A DNA stretch of 64,000 nucleotides from contig NZ_FOCV01000010.1 of assembly GCF_900110205.1 (NCBI RefSeq), positions 1-64,000 on the forward strand, written 5' to 3'. Below the pieces are notes generated by a model. That model was not told the origin of the DNA and searched no databases. It saw nothing but the letters and a program-made list of their open reading frames with translations. Position numbers and translations under genes: made by a program. Within the stretch, counting starts at the first letter, position 1. Each line of letters begins with the position of its first letter. The stretch comes from Rhizobium tibeticum (lineage in GTDB: Bacteria; Pseudomonadota; Alphaproteobacteria; Rhizobiales; Rhizobiaceae). Positions 17,304-26,426 of this stretch are shown piece by piece.

Positions 17304-18299
17304 TTACGCGGCGCGCTGGTCGGTGCCTTGGATTGCGGCAAGCTTCCACTCGTCTGCGCCCCTGCGCACGAATGTCCAGACTTCCGTCGTTTCCGTTGGC
17401 CGACTGTTATCGCCGCTGACGAGTTTGCCGTTCGCCCGCTCGACGAGGGCGTCGATTGAGGAATAGCGCATGGCGAGTGTTGCGTAGTCCGCCCCATCTT
17501 CCCGCCAGGCTTCGGCAATATCGCCCTGCAGCAGCTTCACGTTCGACACGTCGTTGCGCACGCCGTTCGTCGCATTCTCCCCAAGTTCCTCGGCAAGATA
17601 GGACATGGCTTCGGGCGTCGTCAGGCGACGCAATGTGCCATAGTCTTCGGCCCCGTAGGCGGTCTGCACCTCGGTCAGCAGTTCCTCGAAGCGGTCAAGA
17701 TCGCGCTTGCTCAAGCCGATCTCGTCATTCGGCTTTGTGTTTGCCTGCTGCTGCCCAAAACCTGCCGCCGACCCGATCGAGGGAATCTGAAACGGCGCGT
17801 TGCCGCTCGGGGCCATGTTACTGGCTCCCCCGTGGCTCGGACCGCCATAAGCCGGTTGACGGCGATTGGCAAAGAAGCGCATGGCAAAGGAAATCGCAAT
17901 CGCAATCAGGGCGATCTGCAACAGCATGCCGAGGAATCCGAAGCCGCCGCCAAAACCGTGGCCGAGCAACATCCCAAGCAGTCCGCCAGCGATCAGGCCG
18001 CCGATCATCGACCTTCCAAAACCATTGAAGAGGCCGGGCCTTTGCGTACCGACAGGCTGCTGACCGGCGTACGGCGCGTTGGTTTGCGAGCGAGGCGTCA
18101 TCGAACGCTCGATTGGGGCGGCCGGCGAAGGCGCGGTGCTCGTGACGGGCGGTGCCTGGAAAGTCCGCGTGCCACGGCTGCCGAACCCGGAGCTGCCGGC
18201 ACGGCGCGCATCGGCCTCGCCGATCGAGGCAAATACGGTAGCGCCTGTCAAAACGGCAATTGCCGCAATCTTGGCAAAACGCGAAACGGCACGAGGCAT
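17304..18299 (-). CDS. Tim44-like domain membrane protein
   Basis: The 331-residue protein has an N-terminal signal or membrane segment (FAKIAAIAVLTGATVFASIGEADA). A Ser/Thr/Pro-rich linker and a Gly-rich double membrane region follow (about 94-145: FGRSMIGGLIAGGLLGMLLGHGFGG, LLQIALIAIAISFAMRFF). The C-terminal domain is Tim44/mL45-like (about 190-330: GLSKRDLDRFEELLTEVQTAYG through ETTEVWTFVRR and WKLAAIQ). Bacterial homologues are inner-membrane proteins of uncertain role; a chaperone or assembly task is suspected. An 8-bp hairpin (17292-17299 / 17306-17313) overlaps its stop codon. Single gene, convergent with the J-domain gene, though co-function is only a guess. Confidence 0.85.
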   Translation of the reverse strand: MPRAVSRFAKIAAIAVLTGATVFASIGEADARRAGSSGFGSRGTRTFQAPPVTSTAPSPAAPIERSMTPRSQTNAPYAGQQPVGTQRPGLFNGFGRSMIGGLIAGGLLGMLLGHGFGGGFGFLGMLLQIALIAIAISFAMRFFANRRQPAYGGPSHGGASNMAPSGNAPFQIPSIGSAAGFGQQQANTKPNDEIGLSKRDLDRFEELLTEVQTAYGAEDYGTLRRLTTPEAMSYLAEELGENATNGVRNDVSNVKLLQGDIAEAWREDGADYATLAMRYSSIDALVERANGKLVSGDNSRPTETTEVWTFVRRGADEWKLAAIQGTDQRAA

Positions 18300-18387
18300 C
18301 CAATCTCTCCTGTCATGACAACCAATGCATGTCAGGAACTTATATAGGGACTGCTTTGCCGGTTTGAAGCTTGAGGCGCACCGATCT

Positions 18388-18846
18388 TTATTGGCACACG
18401 TCGACCCAGGTCGCCCCTGTCAGTTCTGCCAAGCGCTCGGTCGATATGCGCACGGCCGAGTTGGTGGAACCGGCAGCCGGCACGACTTCATCAAATCGCC
18501 GCAGCGAAACATCGCAGTAGATCGGCAAAATCTTCGGTAATCCGAAGGGGCAGACACCACCAACAGGATGGCTGGTAACCTCCACGACCTCCTCGGGCCC
18601 AAGCATCCGGCCCTTGCCTCCGAAGGTATCCTTGAACTTCCTGTTGTCGAGGCGCGCCAGACCGCCGGCAACGACCAACATGGTTTCCTCACCGACACGC
18701 AGGCAGATCGTCTTGGCGATCTGAGCGGGATCGACCCCATGCGCCTCCGCAGCCAAGGCCACCGTCGAGGAACTTTCGGCGGTTTCGACAATTTCGATAT
18801 CGGGAGCATGGGCGCTGAAAAACGCGCGAACGGTTTCTAGACTCAT
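18388..18846 (-). CDS. YbaK/EbsC-family aminoacyl-tRNA deacylase
   Basis: The 152-residue cytosolic protein belongs to the YbaK/ProX editing-domain family, which hydrolyses mischarged aminoacyl-tRNAs in trans. Visible family motifs are SSSTVALAAEAHGVDPAQIAKTICL (with the catalytic-region Lys), LARLDNRKFKDTFG, EEVVEVTSHPVGGVCPFGLP and a final SAVRISTERLAELTGA. The GGVCPFG motif is strongly conserved in the family. I used ATG 18846; a TTG two codons upstream is less likely. Substrate tRNA is not deducible. It stands alone between the Tim44-like gene and the DeoR-type regulator. Confidence 0.88.
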   Translation of the reverse strand: MSLETVRAFFSAHAPDIEIVETAESSSTVALAAEAHGVDPAQIAKTICLRVGEETMLVVAGGLARLDNRKFKDTFGGKGRMLGPEEVVEVTSHPVGGVCPFGLPKILPIYCDVSLRRFDEVVPAAGSTNSAVRISTERLAELTGATWVDVCQ

Positions 18847-18898
18847 GGCCAAAAGCTAGCGCAGGACCCCGATCAAATGAACCCCAAATTATCAGTGT

Positions 18899-19672
18899 CT
18901 ATGCAGGCGCCGACCCAGTCTCGATCAACTTCACGCTGTTTTCCTGACAGAGACGACGGATCGAAGGCGTAATGCATCGATCGGTGATGAAGGTATGCAC
19001 TTGAGGAAGCTGCGCGATGCGTACCGGTGCAGTCCGCTCGAATTTTGTCGAATCAGCCACCAGGATGACATGCCGCGCGTTGGCGATGATTGCTTGCGCC
19101 ACCTTCACTTCGCGAAAGTCATAGTCAAGCAGCGCGCCGTCCTCGTCGATAGCGGACGCGCCGATCACGGCATAGTCCACCTTGAACTGTCTGATGAAAT
19201 CAACAGCCGCCTCGCCCACAATGCCGCCATCCGAACCACGCACCACGCCGCCGGCTATGACAACCTCAATGCTCGGAAGCAGCCGCAGTCTATTGGCAAC
19301 GTTGATATTGTTGGTAATGACCATCAGCTCGCGATGGCTCGTCAGCGCTTCACCGACAGCCTCCGTCGTCGTGCCAATATTGATGAAAAGCGAGGCATTG
19401 TTCGGAATAAGGCCCGCCGCCGCGACGCCGATCGCCTGCTTTTCGGTCGCGGCGATCTGGCGTCTTGCCTCATACTTTACATTCTCGGTACCGCTTGGAA
19501 ATGTCGCGCCGCCATGAACGCGCGTGAGAATCTGTCCATCGCAGAGGTCGTTCAGATCCTTGCGGATCGTTTGCGGTGTGACGGAGAAATGGGTCGCGAG
19601 TTCCTCGACGAAAACGCGGCCGTTCGACTTGGCCATGCCAACTATTTCCGTTTGGCGATCGCTCAGGAACAT
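18899..19672 (-). CDS. glpR: DeoR-family repressor, GlpR-like
   Basis: The 257-residue protein begins MFLSDRQTEIVGMAK and has a DeoR helix-turn-helix (about 1-58: GRVFVEELATHFSVTPQTIRKDLNDLCD) followed by RVHGGA. The C-terminal sugar-phosphate sensing domain follows: FINIGTTTEAVGEAL, VITNNINVANRL, GGVVRGSDGGIVGEAA. The PQTIRKDLNDLC signature is characteristic of GlpR, repressor of glycerol-3-phosphate genes. I chose ATG 19672 (GAGG at good spacing) over the ATG six codons upstream. No glp catabolic gene is adjacent, so the symbol is a family-based call. The ABC importers at 28-34 kb and 59-64 kb could be targets, but that is speculative. Confidence 0.8.
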   Translation of the reverse strand: MFLSDRQTEIVGMAKSNGRVFVEELATHFSVTPQTIRKDLNDLCDGQILTRVHGGATFPSGTENVKYEARRQIAATEKQAIGVAAAGLIPNNASLFINIGTTTEAVGEALTSHRELMVITNNINVANRLRLLPSIEVVIAGGVVRGSDGGIVGEAAVDFIRQFKVDYAVIGASAIDEDGALLDYDFREVKVAQAIIANARHVILVADSTKFERTAPVRIAQLPQVHTFITDRCITPSIRRLCQENSVKLIETGSAPA

Positions 19673-19690
19673 AGGTTCGGCCTCTTTCAT

Positions 19691-20174
19691 TTACGTTTCG
19701 TTTCGCAACATGAGAATGCTTAACAGAGGCTTCAGCGGGCGCAAGAGCGATTGGCAGCACCAATGAGATGGCGAGAGACTGTCGATCTCGTCTGCTCTGG
19801 CGCTTCCGACGCGATGCGCGGCCGGCACCCGGCCCGTTCAAGCAAAAACCGGGGAGCGAAACCGCGAAATTGGTGGGAATTTGCCCATGCGATCCACATC
19901 GGGGTTGCAAAGACGCGCGAGTACGACGATAGGAGACATCGGGCTGCATTTGCGCTTGAGCTTACCACCGCAGGGTTCCTAACCGTGGCGCGCTTGCTGT
20001 GGTTCGAGCAATTGTCGCTGTCACAATTGTGGACATACACGCAGAAGCTGTTGTAGATAAGGATGGGCAGAAATATTATCTATTCAAGCCGTCGAAAGCG
20101 GCCCTCGACTTGCGGTTCCTATCATCTCCTGGGCGCGCAAGGGCCAAAAGAGTGCCACAAATGACGCGGATCAG
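19691..20174. other. gene-free stretch upstream of the glycan operon
   Basis: About 480 bp. A 101-codon plus-strand frame at 19751-20056 has atypical composition, no ribosome site and no recognisable family, so I do not call it. The stretch probably contains the promoters for the GlpR-like gene and for the GT25 operon. Confidence 0.45.
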
Positions 20175-20954
20175 ATGCTCAAATTGAACACAGCAATAGG
20201 AACGAACCGTTTGCAACGTCTGATCGGTGCGTATGTGATCAATCTGGACAGCTCCTCAAAGCGATGGGCGGAAGTATCGTCGCAGGCGACCTTTGCCGGC
20301 ATGCAGATCGACCGAATCCCTGGTGTCGATGGGAGCTCGATCCCCGCAGCGCAAAGATCTGGATTCAACGAAAAAGAGTTCTTGCGCCGGAATGGCCGGC
20401 AGATGCTGCCTGGCGAATATGGCTGCTACCGTGCTCACATGAGGGCCTTGGAAGCTTTCCTCTCAAGCGACTTTGAAAGCGCCATCATCATGGAAGACGA
20501 CGTGGAGTTGCGTCAGGATTTCACGCTGAGGGCAGCTGCGATCTTAAAAGCGGTGCCTTCCGCCGAGGTGGTAAAATTGCTCAATCACAGGTCGAAGTGG
20601 TGCCGAACGGTGGCCATCTCGGAGTATGGAGATTCCATTGGGCGCTGTCTGCACGGTCCGCAAGGGTCCGCAGCTTGCTACCTGGTTACGCGCGAAGGCG
20701 CCCGTAAGCTGCTTGAAAGCGCGAGTAATATCGAATTTCCCTACGACATGACCCTTGAGCGCGGATGGAAGACAGGCGTTAACATCTATACCGTCCGGCA
20801 AAATATCGTCGAACTTTCCGAGCGCTCAGCTGTGAGCCAGATTGCCAACAGGGCTCAATACCGCGCCGTGAAGTTGCGAGGCGTTCGTAAAATCGGAACG
20901 CACTTTCTTCGCTTGATCGAGTATGCCCGCCGAATACGGTATGCACTATCATGA
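20175..20954 (+). CDS. glycosyltransferase family 25 (LPS/EPS side-chain type)
   Basis: This 259-residue protein has the GT25 layout: GAYVINLDSSSKRWAEVSSQ at the start, GVDGSSI, the GEYGCYRAHMRALEAFLSS segment, the acidic IIMEDDVELRQDF motif (metal/nucleotide-sugar binding, about residues 101-113) and HGPQGSAACYLVTREGARKLL. GT25 enzymes add sugars to lipooligosaccharide or related glycans in the cytoplasm. It starts the plus-strand glycan operon; its stop overlaps the next gene as ATGA. Donor and acceptor cannot be told from sequence. Confidence 0.85.
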   Translation: MLKLNTAIGTNRLQRLIGAYVINLDSSSKRWAEVSSQATFAGMQIDRIPGVDGSSIPAAQRSGFNEKEFLRRNGRQMLPGEYGCYRAHMRALEAFLSSDFESAIIMEDDVELRQDFTLRAAAILKAVPSAEVVKLLNHRSKWCRTVAISEYGDSIGRCLHGPQGSAACYLVTREGARKLLESASNIEFPYDMTLERGWKTGVNIYTVRQNIVELSERSAVSQIANRAQYRAVKLRGVRKIGTHFLRLIEYARRIRYALS

Positions 20955-22321
20955 CAATATCCACATCTAGCAGTCCGGTGAAGTCGGCAACCCTCGACGT
21001 CGTCATCGCCATCTTGTGGCTGGGAATGATGTCAGTGACGTTGATCGAAAGCGATTTCTATCGATACGCTGCCCTCCTGCTCATGGGCCTGGCCCTTATG
21101 CTTCGCAAGGCCCCTTTGCGGACGTCGTTGACCGACTGGTTGGCGATCTTATGCGTGGCCTGGGGTGCCGTGGCCTTGTTGAGATTTCTCTTCGGATTGA
21201 TTGTCGACGGTGAAAGAGGCGCATCCGAGTGGCTCTACGCTTTTGCAATCTTTTTTCCTGCGATGGGCCTGGCGCTGCATACGAGCTGGCATCTGATCAA
21301 GCCGATTTTGCTGGCTTTCTTCTGCAGTGCGCTTGTCCTCCTGATCATCTCGACGCCGTTTTCGGCGATCGTGGCGGGTGAGCGGATGTCCCCTGCCTTC
21401 CATCATAATTCAATTCACGGATCCGTCGGCTGCGGCTTTATCTTCATCGGGGCCTTTTACTGGGCGCTGCATCAGTGGGAAATTGGAAGCTCGGCGCGCG
21501 CCAAGGCCGTTGTCTCAGCGATCGCCGTGATGGTGATCGGCCTGGCGATTTTCAATATTTATGGCGCCAAGTCCAAGGGCGTGTGGTTGGCGCTACTGCC
21601 AGCGCTTGGCCTGATGACTGCAGCGACGCTTTTCTACCTCAGGCGAAAGACTGTGCTCGCCGCCGCCATCAGCGGCCTTTTGCTTTTGTCGTGGGGCGTC
21701 TACGAGGTTCGTGACAACGTGGCGCACTTCGGTGCTGCCACGCTCAATTCTGTTGTGATGATCGTCGAGCGGCTGGATAGCGGCGTTTCGGTGGAACGCG
21801 TTATGCAGGACGCGATCGCCTCGTCGGACACGCCGATCTCGCTGGATGAACGGCTGCAGCTGTGGGCCAACGCAATCGACGTTATATCCGTTGCCCCGAC
21901 CTTCGGTAGCGGCAATTCGTGGCTTACGATTTGGCAAACAACGCCTTACCGTGGTGTGACTTACACCCTGTTGCACAATGGCTACCTTGAGATCCTGGTC
22001 CGATATGGCTTTACCGGTCTCGCCATATTGGCGCTGATCGTCATTTCGGCCATCTATCGTATTTATCGGGCTTCCTCGGCAGGCGTGATCAGCAAGAGCG
22101 CTTTTGCTTGCTACCTGACCTTCGCGGTCTATTTTGCCGTCACGATCCTCAGCAATTCGAATAACCGGCTCGCCCTCGGCGAATCCTACGCCCTGCTATT
22201 TGCGGCCACCTGTTTTGCCTGTTCGATAAGGCTGCGTGCCGGTTCGATTGCCCAGCGCGGCAATGCCGCTCTGCGTGCCAGCGGTTCGTCCGACGCAATC
22301 CCAGCTCACCTGCGGGGATAG
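20951..22321 (+). CDS. O-antigen ligase/polymerase family membrane protein
   Basis: This 456-residue polytopic inner-membrane protein has about 10-12 hydrophobic segments and the O-antigen ligase (Wzy/WaaL) signature region. It includes NSIHGSVGCGFIFIGAFYWAL, AKSKGVWLALLPALGLM and, after a long periplasmic loop, TLLHNGYLEILVRYGFTGL, where the conserved His in HNGYLE is the usual active-site feature. Such proteins join or polymerise lipid-linked glycan units in the periplasm. It overlaps the GT25 gene by 4 nt and precedes the dehydratase gene by 5 nt, so it is part of one operon. Ligase versus polymerase cannot be decided from sequence. Confidence 0.85.
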   Translation: MTISTSSSPVKSATLDVVIAILWLGMMSVTLIESDFYRYAALLLMGLALMLRKAPLRTSLTDWLAILCVAWGAVALLRFLFGLIVDGERGASEWLYAFAIFFPAMGLALHTSWHLIKPILLAFFCSALVLLIISTPFSAIVAGERMSPAFHHNSIHGSVGCGFIFIGAFYWALHQWEIGSSARAKAVVSAIAVMVIGLAIFNIYGAKSKGVWLALLPALGLMTAATLFYLRRKTVLAAAISGLLLLSWGVYEVRDNVAHFGAATLNSVVMIVERLDSGVSVERVMQDAIASSDTPISLDERLQLWANAIDVISVAPTFGSGNSWLTIWQTTPYRGVTYTLLHNGYLEILVRYGFTGLAILALIVISAIYRIYRASSAGVISKSAFACYLTFAVYFAVTILSNSNNRLALGESYALLFAATCFACSIRLRAGSIAQRGNAALRASGSSDAIPAHLRG

Positions 22322-22326
22322 GGCCG

Positions 22327-24252
22327 ATGCGGGCGGTTTCCGACAGATACGTTCAAAGCATTCTTGATCTGCCGAGGCCGACCAAACGGGCGTTGGCGGT
22401 GTTGGTTGATTCGTGCCTTTGCATTCTGACGATCTGGCTGGCCTTCTGCTTTCGCTTGAATGATTGGGTGACGCTGACGGGTATGCAGCTCGTAACAATT
22501 CCAGTGTCCCTTGTGATTGCGCTGCCGATCTTCATCACAATGGGTCTTTACCGGGCAATCTTCCGCTTCCTCGGCTGGTCGGCGTTCATCACGGTGATCA
22601 AAGCCATAACGATTTACGGCCTTGCGTTCATGGCGGTTTTTACTGCCATCAGCTTCCCGGGAATACCACGCACGATCGGCATTATGCAGCCGTTGTTGTT
22701 ACTGCTGGCGATCGGCCTAAACCGCTTTATGGCAAGATATTTCCTGAGTGAGGCCTACAAGCGGATACTGCGGCAGAACACGCAGACAAACATGCTCATC
22801 TATGGTGCTGGATCCGGCGGCAGGCAGGTCGCCGGCGCGCTGAGCGGCAGTGCCGATTTCAAGGTCGTCGGCTATCTCGACGATGACAAAAACCTGCATG
22901 GGAGCCTCATTGGCGGCGTTGCGGTTTACGATCCGGAGAAAATCGTCGCATTGAGCGCGCGGCTGAACGTCCGCACGATCCTCTTGGCGCTTCCTAAAAT
23001 TGATCGGTCGCGCCGGAACGAAATCCTGGAGCAGCTCAGGGGCGCGCGCGTTGCCGTTCGCACTGTCCCCGACCTGAACGCCCTTGCCGGCGGCCAGGCC
23101 GAGTTCACCGATCTGCAGGAACTGGATATTGAGGATCTGTTGGGTCGCACACCGGTTCAGCCGGATCAAGCGCTCTTGGAACGCAACATCCGCGGCCGCG
23201 TCGTGCTCGTGACAGGCGCGGCCGGATCAATCGGCAGCGAACTCTGCCGCGGACTGGCTCGGCTGAAGCCGGCTGCGTTGCTGATCCTCGACCAAAATGA
23301 ATATGGGCTCTATGCCTTGGAGAACGAGCTTGCCGGCAACAACCCGGACGCCGGGCTCCAGATCGTGCCGCTGCTTGCAAACGTTTGCGACGAGCTTCGA
23401 ATCCAGAAGATTATGGAGACTTGGCGACCAAACACCGTCTATCATGCGGCCGCCTACAAGCATGTACCGCTGGTCGAAAAGAACCCGGTCGAAGGGGTCA
23501 AAACGAACATCTTTGGCACTGTTGCGGTCGCGAGAGCAGCGATCGATACCGGCGCTGAAAGGTTCATATTGATCAGTACGGACAAAGCCGTCAGACCAAC
23601 CAACGTCATGGGCGCCACCAAACGGCTCGCGGAAATGGCGCTTCAAGGGTTGGCGGCCGAAGGCGCCTCGACCATTCTCACGATGGTGCGGTTTGGCAAC
23701 GTGTTGGGATCTTCCGGTTCGGTTGTTCCCTTGTTTCGCCAGCAAATTCGCCAGGGCGGCCCTATCACGTTGACGCATCCCGAGATCACGCGCTTCTTCA
23801 TGACGGTGCCGGAAGCGACCGAGCTCGTCATTCAGGCCGGGTCCATGGCCAAAGGAGGCGATGTTTTCGTCCTCGACATGGGCGAGCCGGTCAAAATTAT
23901 CGATCTGGCTCGGCGCATGGTGGAGCTATCCGGCTTGACCATCGAAGACGAACGAAATCCGTCAGGAGATATCAGTATTGTTACGACCGGCCTGCGGCCG
24001 GGAGAAAAGCTATACGAAGAACTGCTGATCGGCGACAATCCCGAGCCAACTGAACATCCCAAAATCATGCGTGCGCGGGAGCGGTTTATCGAGTGGGAGA
24101 TACTGACGCCGAAACTTCGGCAATTGAGTTCCACTGCCGACGAGGGCGATGTCGAGGGGCTGCGCGGCATTCTGAGCGCACTCGTCCAGGACTATCATCC
24201 GTTCGACGGCGTGGTTGACCTCGTCTCCGTTCGGCAGGGAGCCAGCCAGTGA
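22327..24252 (+). CDS. membrane nucleotide-sugar 4,6-dehydratase (CapD/WbpM/FlaA1 family)
   Basis: The 641-residue protein has four N-terminal membrane helices (about 20-135) and a first Rossmann-like domain (NMLIYGAGSGGRQVAGAL, about 150-168). The catalytic SDR domain has VVLVTGAAGSIGSELCRGL, HAAAYKHVPLVEKNPVEGVKTN, ISTDKAVRPTNVMGATKR, FGNVLGSSGSVVPLF and GLRPGEKLYEEL. The family converts UDP-GlcNAc to its 4-keto-6-deoxy derivative. Followed by a reductase and an initiating transferase, it matches the order wreV-wreQ-wreU of the Rhizobium etli O-antigen locus, which makes and transfers QuiNAc-phosphate. The family is certain; the QuiNAc product is inference. Confidence 0.9.
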   Translation: MRAVSDRYVQSILDLPRPTKRALAVLVDSCLCILTIWLAFCFRLNDWVTLTGMQLVTIPVSLVIALPIFITMGLYRAIFRFLGWSAFITVIKAITIYGLAFMAVFTAISFPGIPRTIGIMQPLLLLLAIGLNRFMARYFLSEAYKRILRQNTQTNMLIYGAGSGGRQVAGALSGSADFKVVGYLDDDKNLHGSLIGGVAVYDPEKIVALSARLNVRTILLALPKIDRSRRNEILEQLRGARVAVRTVPDLNALAGGQAEFTDLQELDIEDLLGRTPVQPDQALLERNIRGRVVLVTGAAGSIGSELCRGLARLKPAALLILDQNEYGLYALENELAGNNPDAGLQIVPLLANVCDELRIQKIMETWRPNTVYHAAAYKHVPLVEKNPVEGVKTNIFGTVAVARAAIDTGAERFILISTDKAVRPTNVMGATKRLAEMALQGLAAEGASTILTMVRFGNVLGSSGSVVPLFRQQIRQGGPITLTHPEITRFFMTVPEATELVIQAGSMAKGGDVFVLDMGEPVKIIDLARRMVELSGLTIEDERNPSGDISIVTTGLRPGEKLYEELLIGDNPEPTEHPKIMRARERFIEWEILTPKLRQLSSTADEGDVEGLRGILSALVQDYHPFDGVVDLVSVRQGASQ

Positions 24253-24298
24253 CAGCCTATGTCGAGGCGTTCGTGCTGCCGTCTGTTGGGAGCCGAGC

Positions 24299-25210
24299 AT
24301 GATACTCGTTACCGGCGCGACAGGCTTTGTCGGTCGAGATCTTCAGCACGCACTTCGCATCCGCGACTTTGCATTCAGGGAGGCCGGCCGCTCCGCTCAA
24401 GCGGGATGTATTGCCGTTGGCAACATCGATGGTGCGACGGATTGGAAAGCCGCGTTGGTTGGCATCGATGCCGTCATTCATCTTGCGGCGGCAAATCAGA
24501 ATGTCATCGATGGATCAAACTCAGGACCCGCAGTTTTCCGGACGGTGAACACCGAAGGGACAATCAACGTTGCTCGGCAGGCGGCCGCCTATGGGGTCAA
24601 ACGGTTCATATTTATCAGCACGATTAAGGTGAACGGCGAACGATCGGTCAGGGGCCGTCCATTCACGCCGCATGACCTCCCTCATCCGACGACCGAGTAT
24701 GCCGTGTCAAAGCTTGAAGCAGAACAAGCTCTGATCGCATTGTCCAAGACAACGGGCATGGAGACCGTCATCATTCGCCCGCCGCTGGTCTATGGGCGCG
24801 GCGCTGGCGGCAGCTTCCGCGCTCTCACGCAGCTCGTTCGGAGCGGAATTCCGCTGCCCATGGCTTCAATCGACAATCGAAGGTCCATGGTCTACGTCGA
24901 AAATCTCACCGATCTCATTATGACCGCAGTATCTCATCCCGCCGCCCCTGGCCAGATACTGCTGGCAGGCGATGATGAGGCAGTCTCGACGCCCGAGCTG
25001 CTGCGGCGGCTGGCAGCTGCCATGGGGCGCCCGGCGCGATTGGTTCCCTGTCCTTGCGCCGTTCTGCGTATTCTTGGCCGGGCAACGGGCAAAGGAGAGC
25101 TCGTAAGCCGCCTGACCGATTGGCTGGAAGTGGACATATCTGATACGCGCGGGCTATTGGACTGGAATCCGCCCTTTGATATGCGAAACGCCTTGAAGCG
25201 CTCACTTTGA
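24299..25210 (+). CDS. NAD-dependent epimerase/4-reductase (WreQ/WbpV-like)
   Basis: The 303-residue SDR-family protein begins MILVTGATGFVGRDLQHAL (cofactor motif) and continues with VIHLAAANQNV, FIFISTIKVNGE, the catalytic TEYAVSKLEAEQAL (YxxxK) and VIIRPPLVYGRG. The substrate-binding region near 190-260 is like nucleotide-sugar 4-reductases. I chose ATG 24299 with GGGAGCCGAG upstream; the open frame extends 28 codons earlier into the preceding gene. In context it probably reduces the 4-keto sugar made by the upstream dehydratase to UDP-QuiNAc. A plain 4-epimerase is the alternative. Confidence 0.82.
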   Translation: MILVTGATGFVGRDLQHALRIRDFAFREAGRSAQAGCIAVGNIDGATDWKAALVGIDAVIHLAAANQNVIDGSNSGPAVFRTVNTEGTINVARQAAAYGVKRFIFISTIKVNGERSVRGRPFTPHDLPHPTTEYAVSKLEAEQALIALSKTTGMETVIIRPPLVYGRGAGGSFRALTQLVRSGIPLPMASIDNRRSMVYVENLTDLIMTAVSHPAAPGQILLAGDDEAVSTPELLRRLAAAMGRPARLVPCPCAVLRILGRATGKGELVSRLTDWLEVDISDTRGLLDWNPPFDMRNALKRSL

Positions 25211-25254
25211 GAGCTTCTGGCGTCAACGTTTAATACAGGAACTTGAATCTTTCG

Positions 25255-25833
25255 ATGCTCAACGGCTTTAACAGATCTTTGAAGCGACTGTTTGATATCT
25301 GCGCTGCGTGTCTCGGACTGATCGTTCTTGCGCCGGTCCTGGTTATCATCGTGGTCCTCGTGCGTCGATCGTCCCCTGGCGGCGCGCTGTTTCTTCAGGA
25401 GCGGGTCGGCCGGGCTGAAGTACCGTTTGTTTGCATCAAATTTCGCACGATGGCGGCAGGTTCTCCCAATGTCGGCTCTCATGATGCGGCTTTATCCTGG
25501 ATCACGCCGCTCGGCCGAAAACTGCGGGCATACAAGCTCGACGAACTACCTCAACTCATCAACGTTTTGCGCGGAGAGATGAGCTTCGTTGGCCCTCGCC
25601 CGTGTCTTCCCACGCAGCATGACGTCATCGCTGCACGGCGCAAGCGCAAGGTATTTTCCGTGAGGCCTGGCATAACGGGGTTGGCTCAGCTTCAAGGAAT
25701 TGACATGTCGACGCCCGATGCGCTCGCAGAAGTCGACGCCCGCTACATTCAAAAAGCTGGTTTTTGGCAAGACATAGTCCTCGTGATCAGCACTTTGGCC
25801 GGGCGGGGAACAGGAGATGCGGCCGCGAAGTAG
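25255..25833 (+). CDS. initiating sugar-phosphate transferase (polyisoprenyl-phosphate, PglC/WreU type)
   Basis: The 192-residue protein is a small monotopic phosphoglycosyl transferase. It has one N-terminal membrane segment (RLFDICAACLGLIVLAPVLVIIVVLV), the Arg-rich edge, GGALFLQERVGR, CIKFRTM (substrate motif), YKLDELPQLINVLRGEMSFVGPRP (catalytic Asp-Glu pair in KLDELPQ) and RPGITGLAQL. It transfers a sugar phosphate from UDP-sugar to undecaprenyl phosphate, the first step of glycan assembly. The ATG at 25255 is assumed; a TTG at 25243 lies closer to the AGGAA site. It is the last gene of the operon, equivalent in order to wreU of R. etli. Confidence 0.87.
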   Translation: MLNGFNRSLKRLFDICAACLGLIVLAPVLVIIVVLVRRSSPGGALFLQERVGRAEVPFVCIKFRTMAAGSPNVGSHDAALSWITPLGRKLRAYKLDELPQLINVLRGEMSFVGPRPCLPTQHDVIAARRKRKVFSVRPGITGLAQLQGIDMSTPDALAEVDARYIQKAGFWQDIVLVISTLAGRGTGDAAAK

Positions 25834-25956
25834 GAGCTGGCTGGACAACATGAAAATGTCAAACGGACTGAGCAGCGAGCGCCGGGGCGTGCTTGGCTAT
25901 ACACGCCTCGGTTCATCTGCGTTAGAATGACGGGCAATCGTCGGGGGAGGATTTGC

Positions 25957-26394
25957 ATGACCACAGGCGAAGCACAACGCGCCGTCCCCAAAATCACCCG
26001 CGGCTCCTGTCATTGCGGAGCGGTTCACTGGGAGTTTCGCGGCACCATTCCAGATGCCACGATCTGTAACTGCACGGTTTGCCGACGCTACGGCGTGCTA
26101 TGGGCCTATGGCTACGATGGCCAAGGAATTCACGTCGAAGACGAAACCGACGCACTTGCCGCTTATATTTGCGGCTCGCGGAGCCTTTCCTTCAACTTCT
26201 GCCGTCGCTGCGGCAACCTCGTCACCTGGCGCGCGTTGCGGCCAAGTCGCAACGGGGAGACAAGAATCGCCGTCAACCTCCGTCTCGCCGAACCAGCTGA
26301 GGTGGCCGACGTTCGGCTGCAGCGCTTTGATGGTCTCCACAGTTTCGAGGATCTGCCGCCGGACGCGCGCACCGTCGCAGATGTCTGGTTCTAG
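25957..26394 (+). CDS. GFA/CENP-V-type zinc-binding protein
   Basis: The 145-residue protein has the cysteine pattern of the GFA family (glutathione-dependent formaldehyde-activating-like): GSCHCGAVHWEF, then CNCTVCRRYG, then FCRRCGNLVTW. These give two structural or catalytic zinc sites. Most family members have no proven enzymatic activity; the best studied is formaldehyde-glutathione adduct formation. ATG 25957 has GGAGG upstream at good spacing. It stands alone and converges with the cyclase gene. Confidence 0.85.
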   Translation: MTTGEAQRAVPKITRGSCHCGAVHWEFRGTIPDATICNCTVCRRYGVLWAYGYDGQGIHVEDETDALAAYICGSRSLSFNFCRRCGNLVTWRALRPSRNGETRIAVNLRLAEPAEVADVRLQRFDGLHSFEDLPPDARTVADVWF

Positions 26395-26426
26395 GCAGGT
26401 GGCTACGGCTCATCGTCGCGGCAGTC

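Noticed and set aside
17292-17313. 8-bp hairpin between the J-domain and Tim44-like genes as a terminator
   Set aside because: The stem is perfect but no T-tract follows on either strand and it overlaps a stop codon, so I do not call it a terminator.
19751-20056. 101-codon plus-strand frame before the GT25 gene
   Set aside because: Composition is unlike neighbouring genes and no start signal was found.
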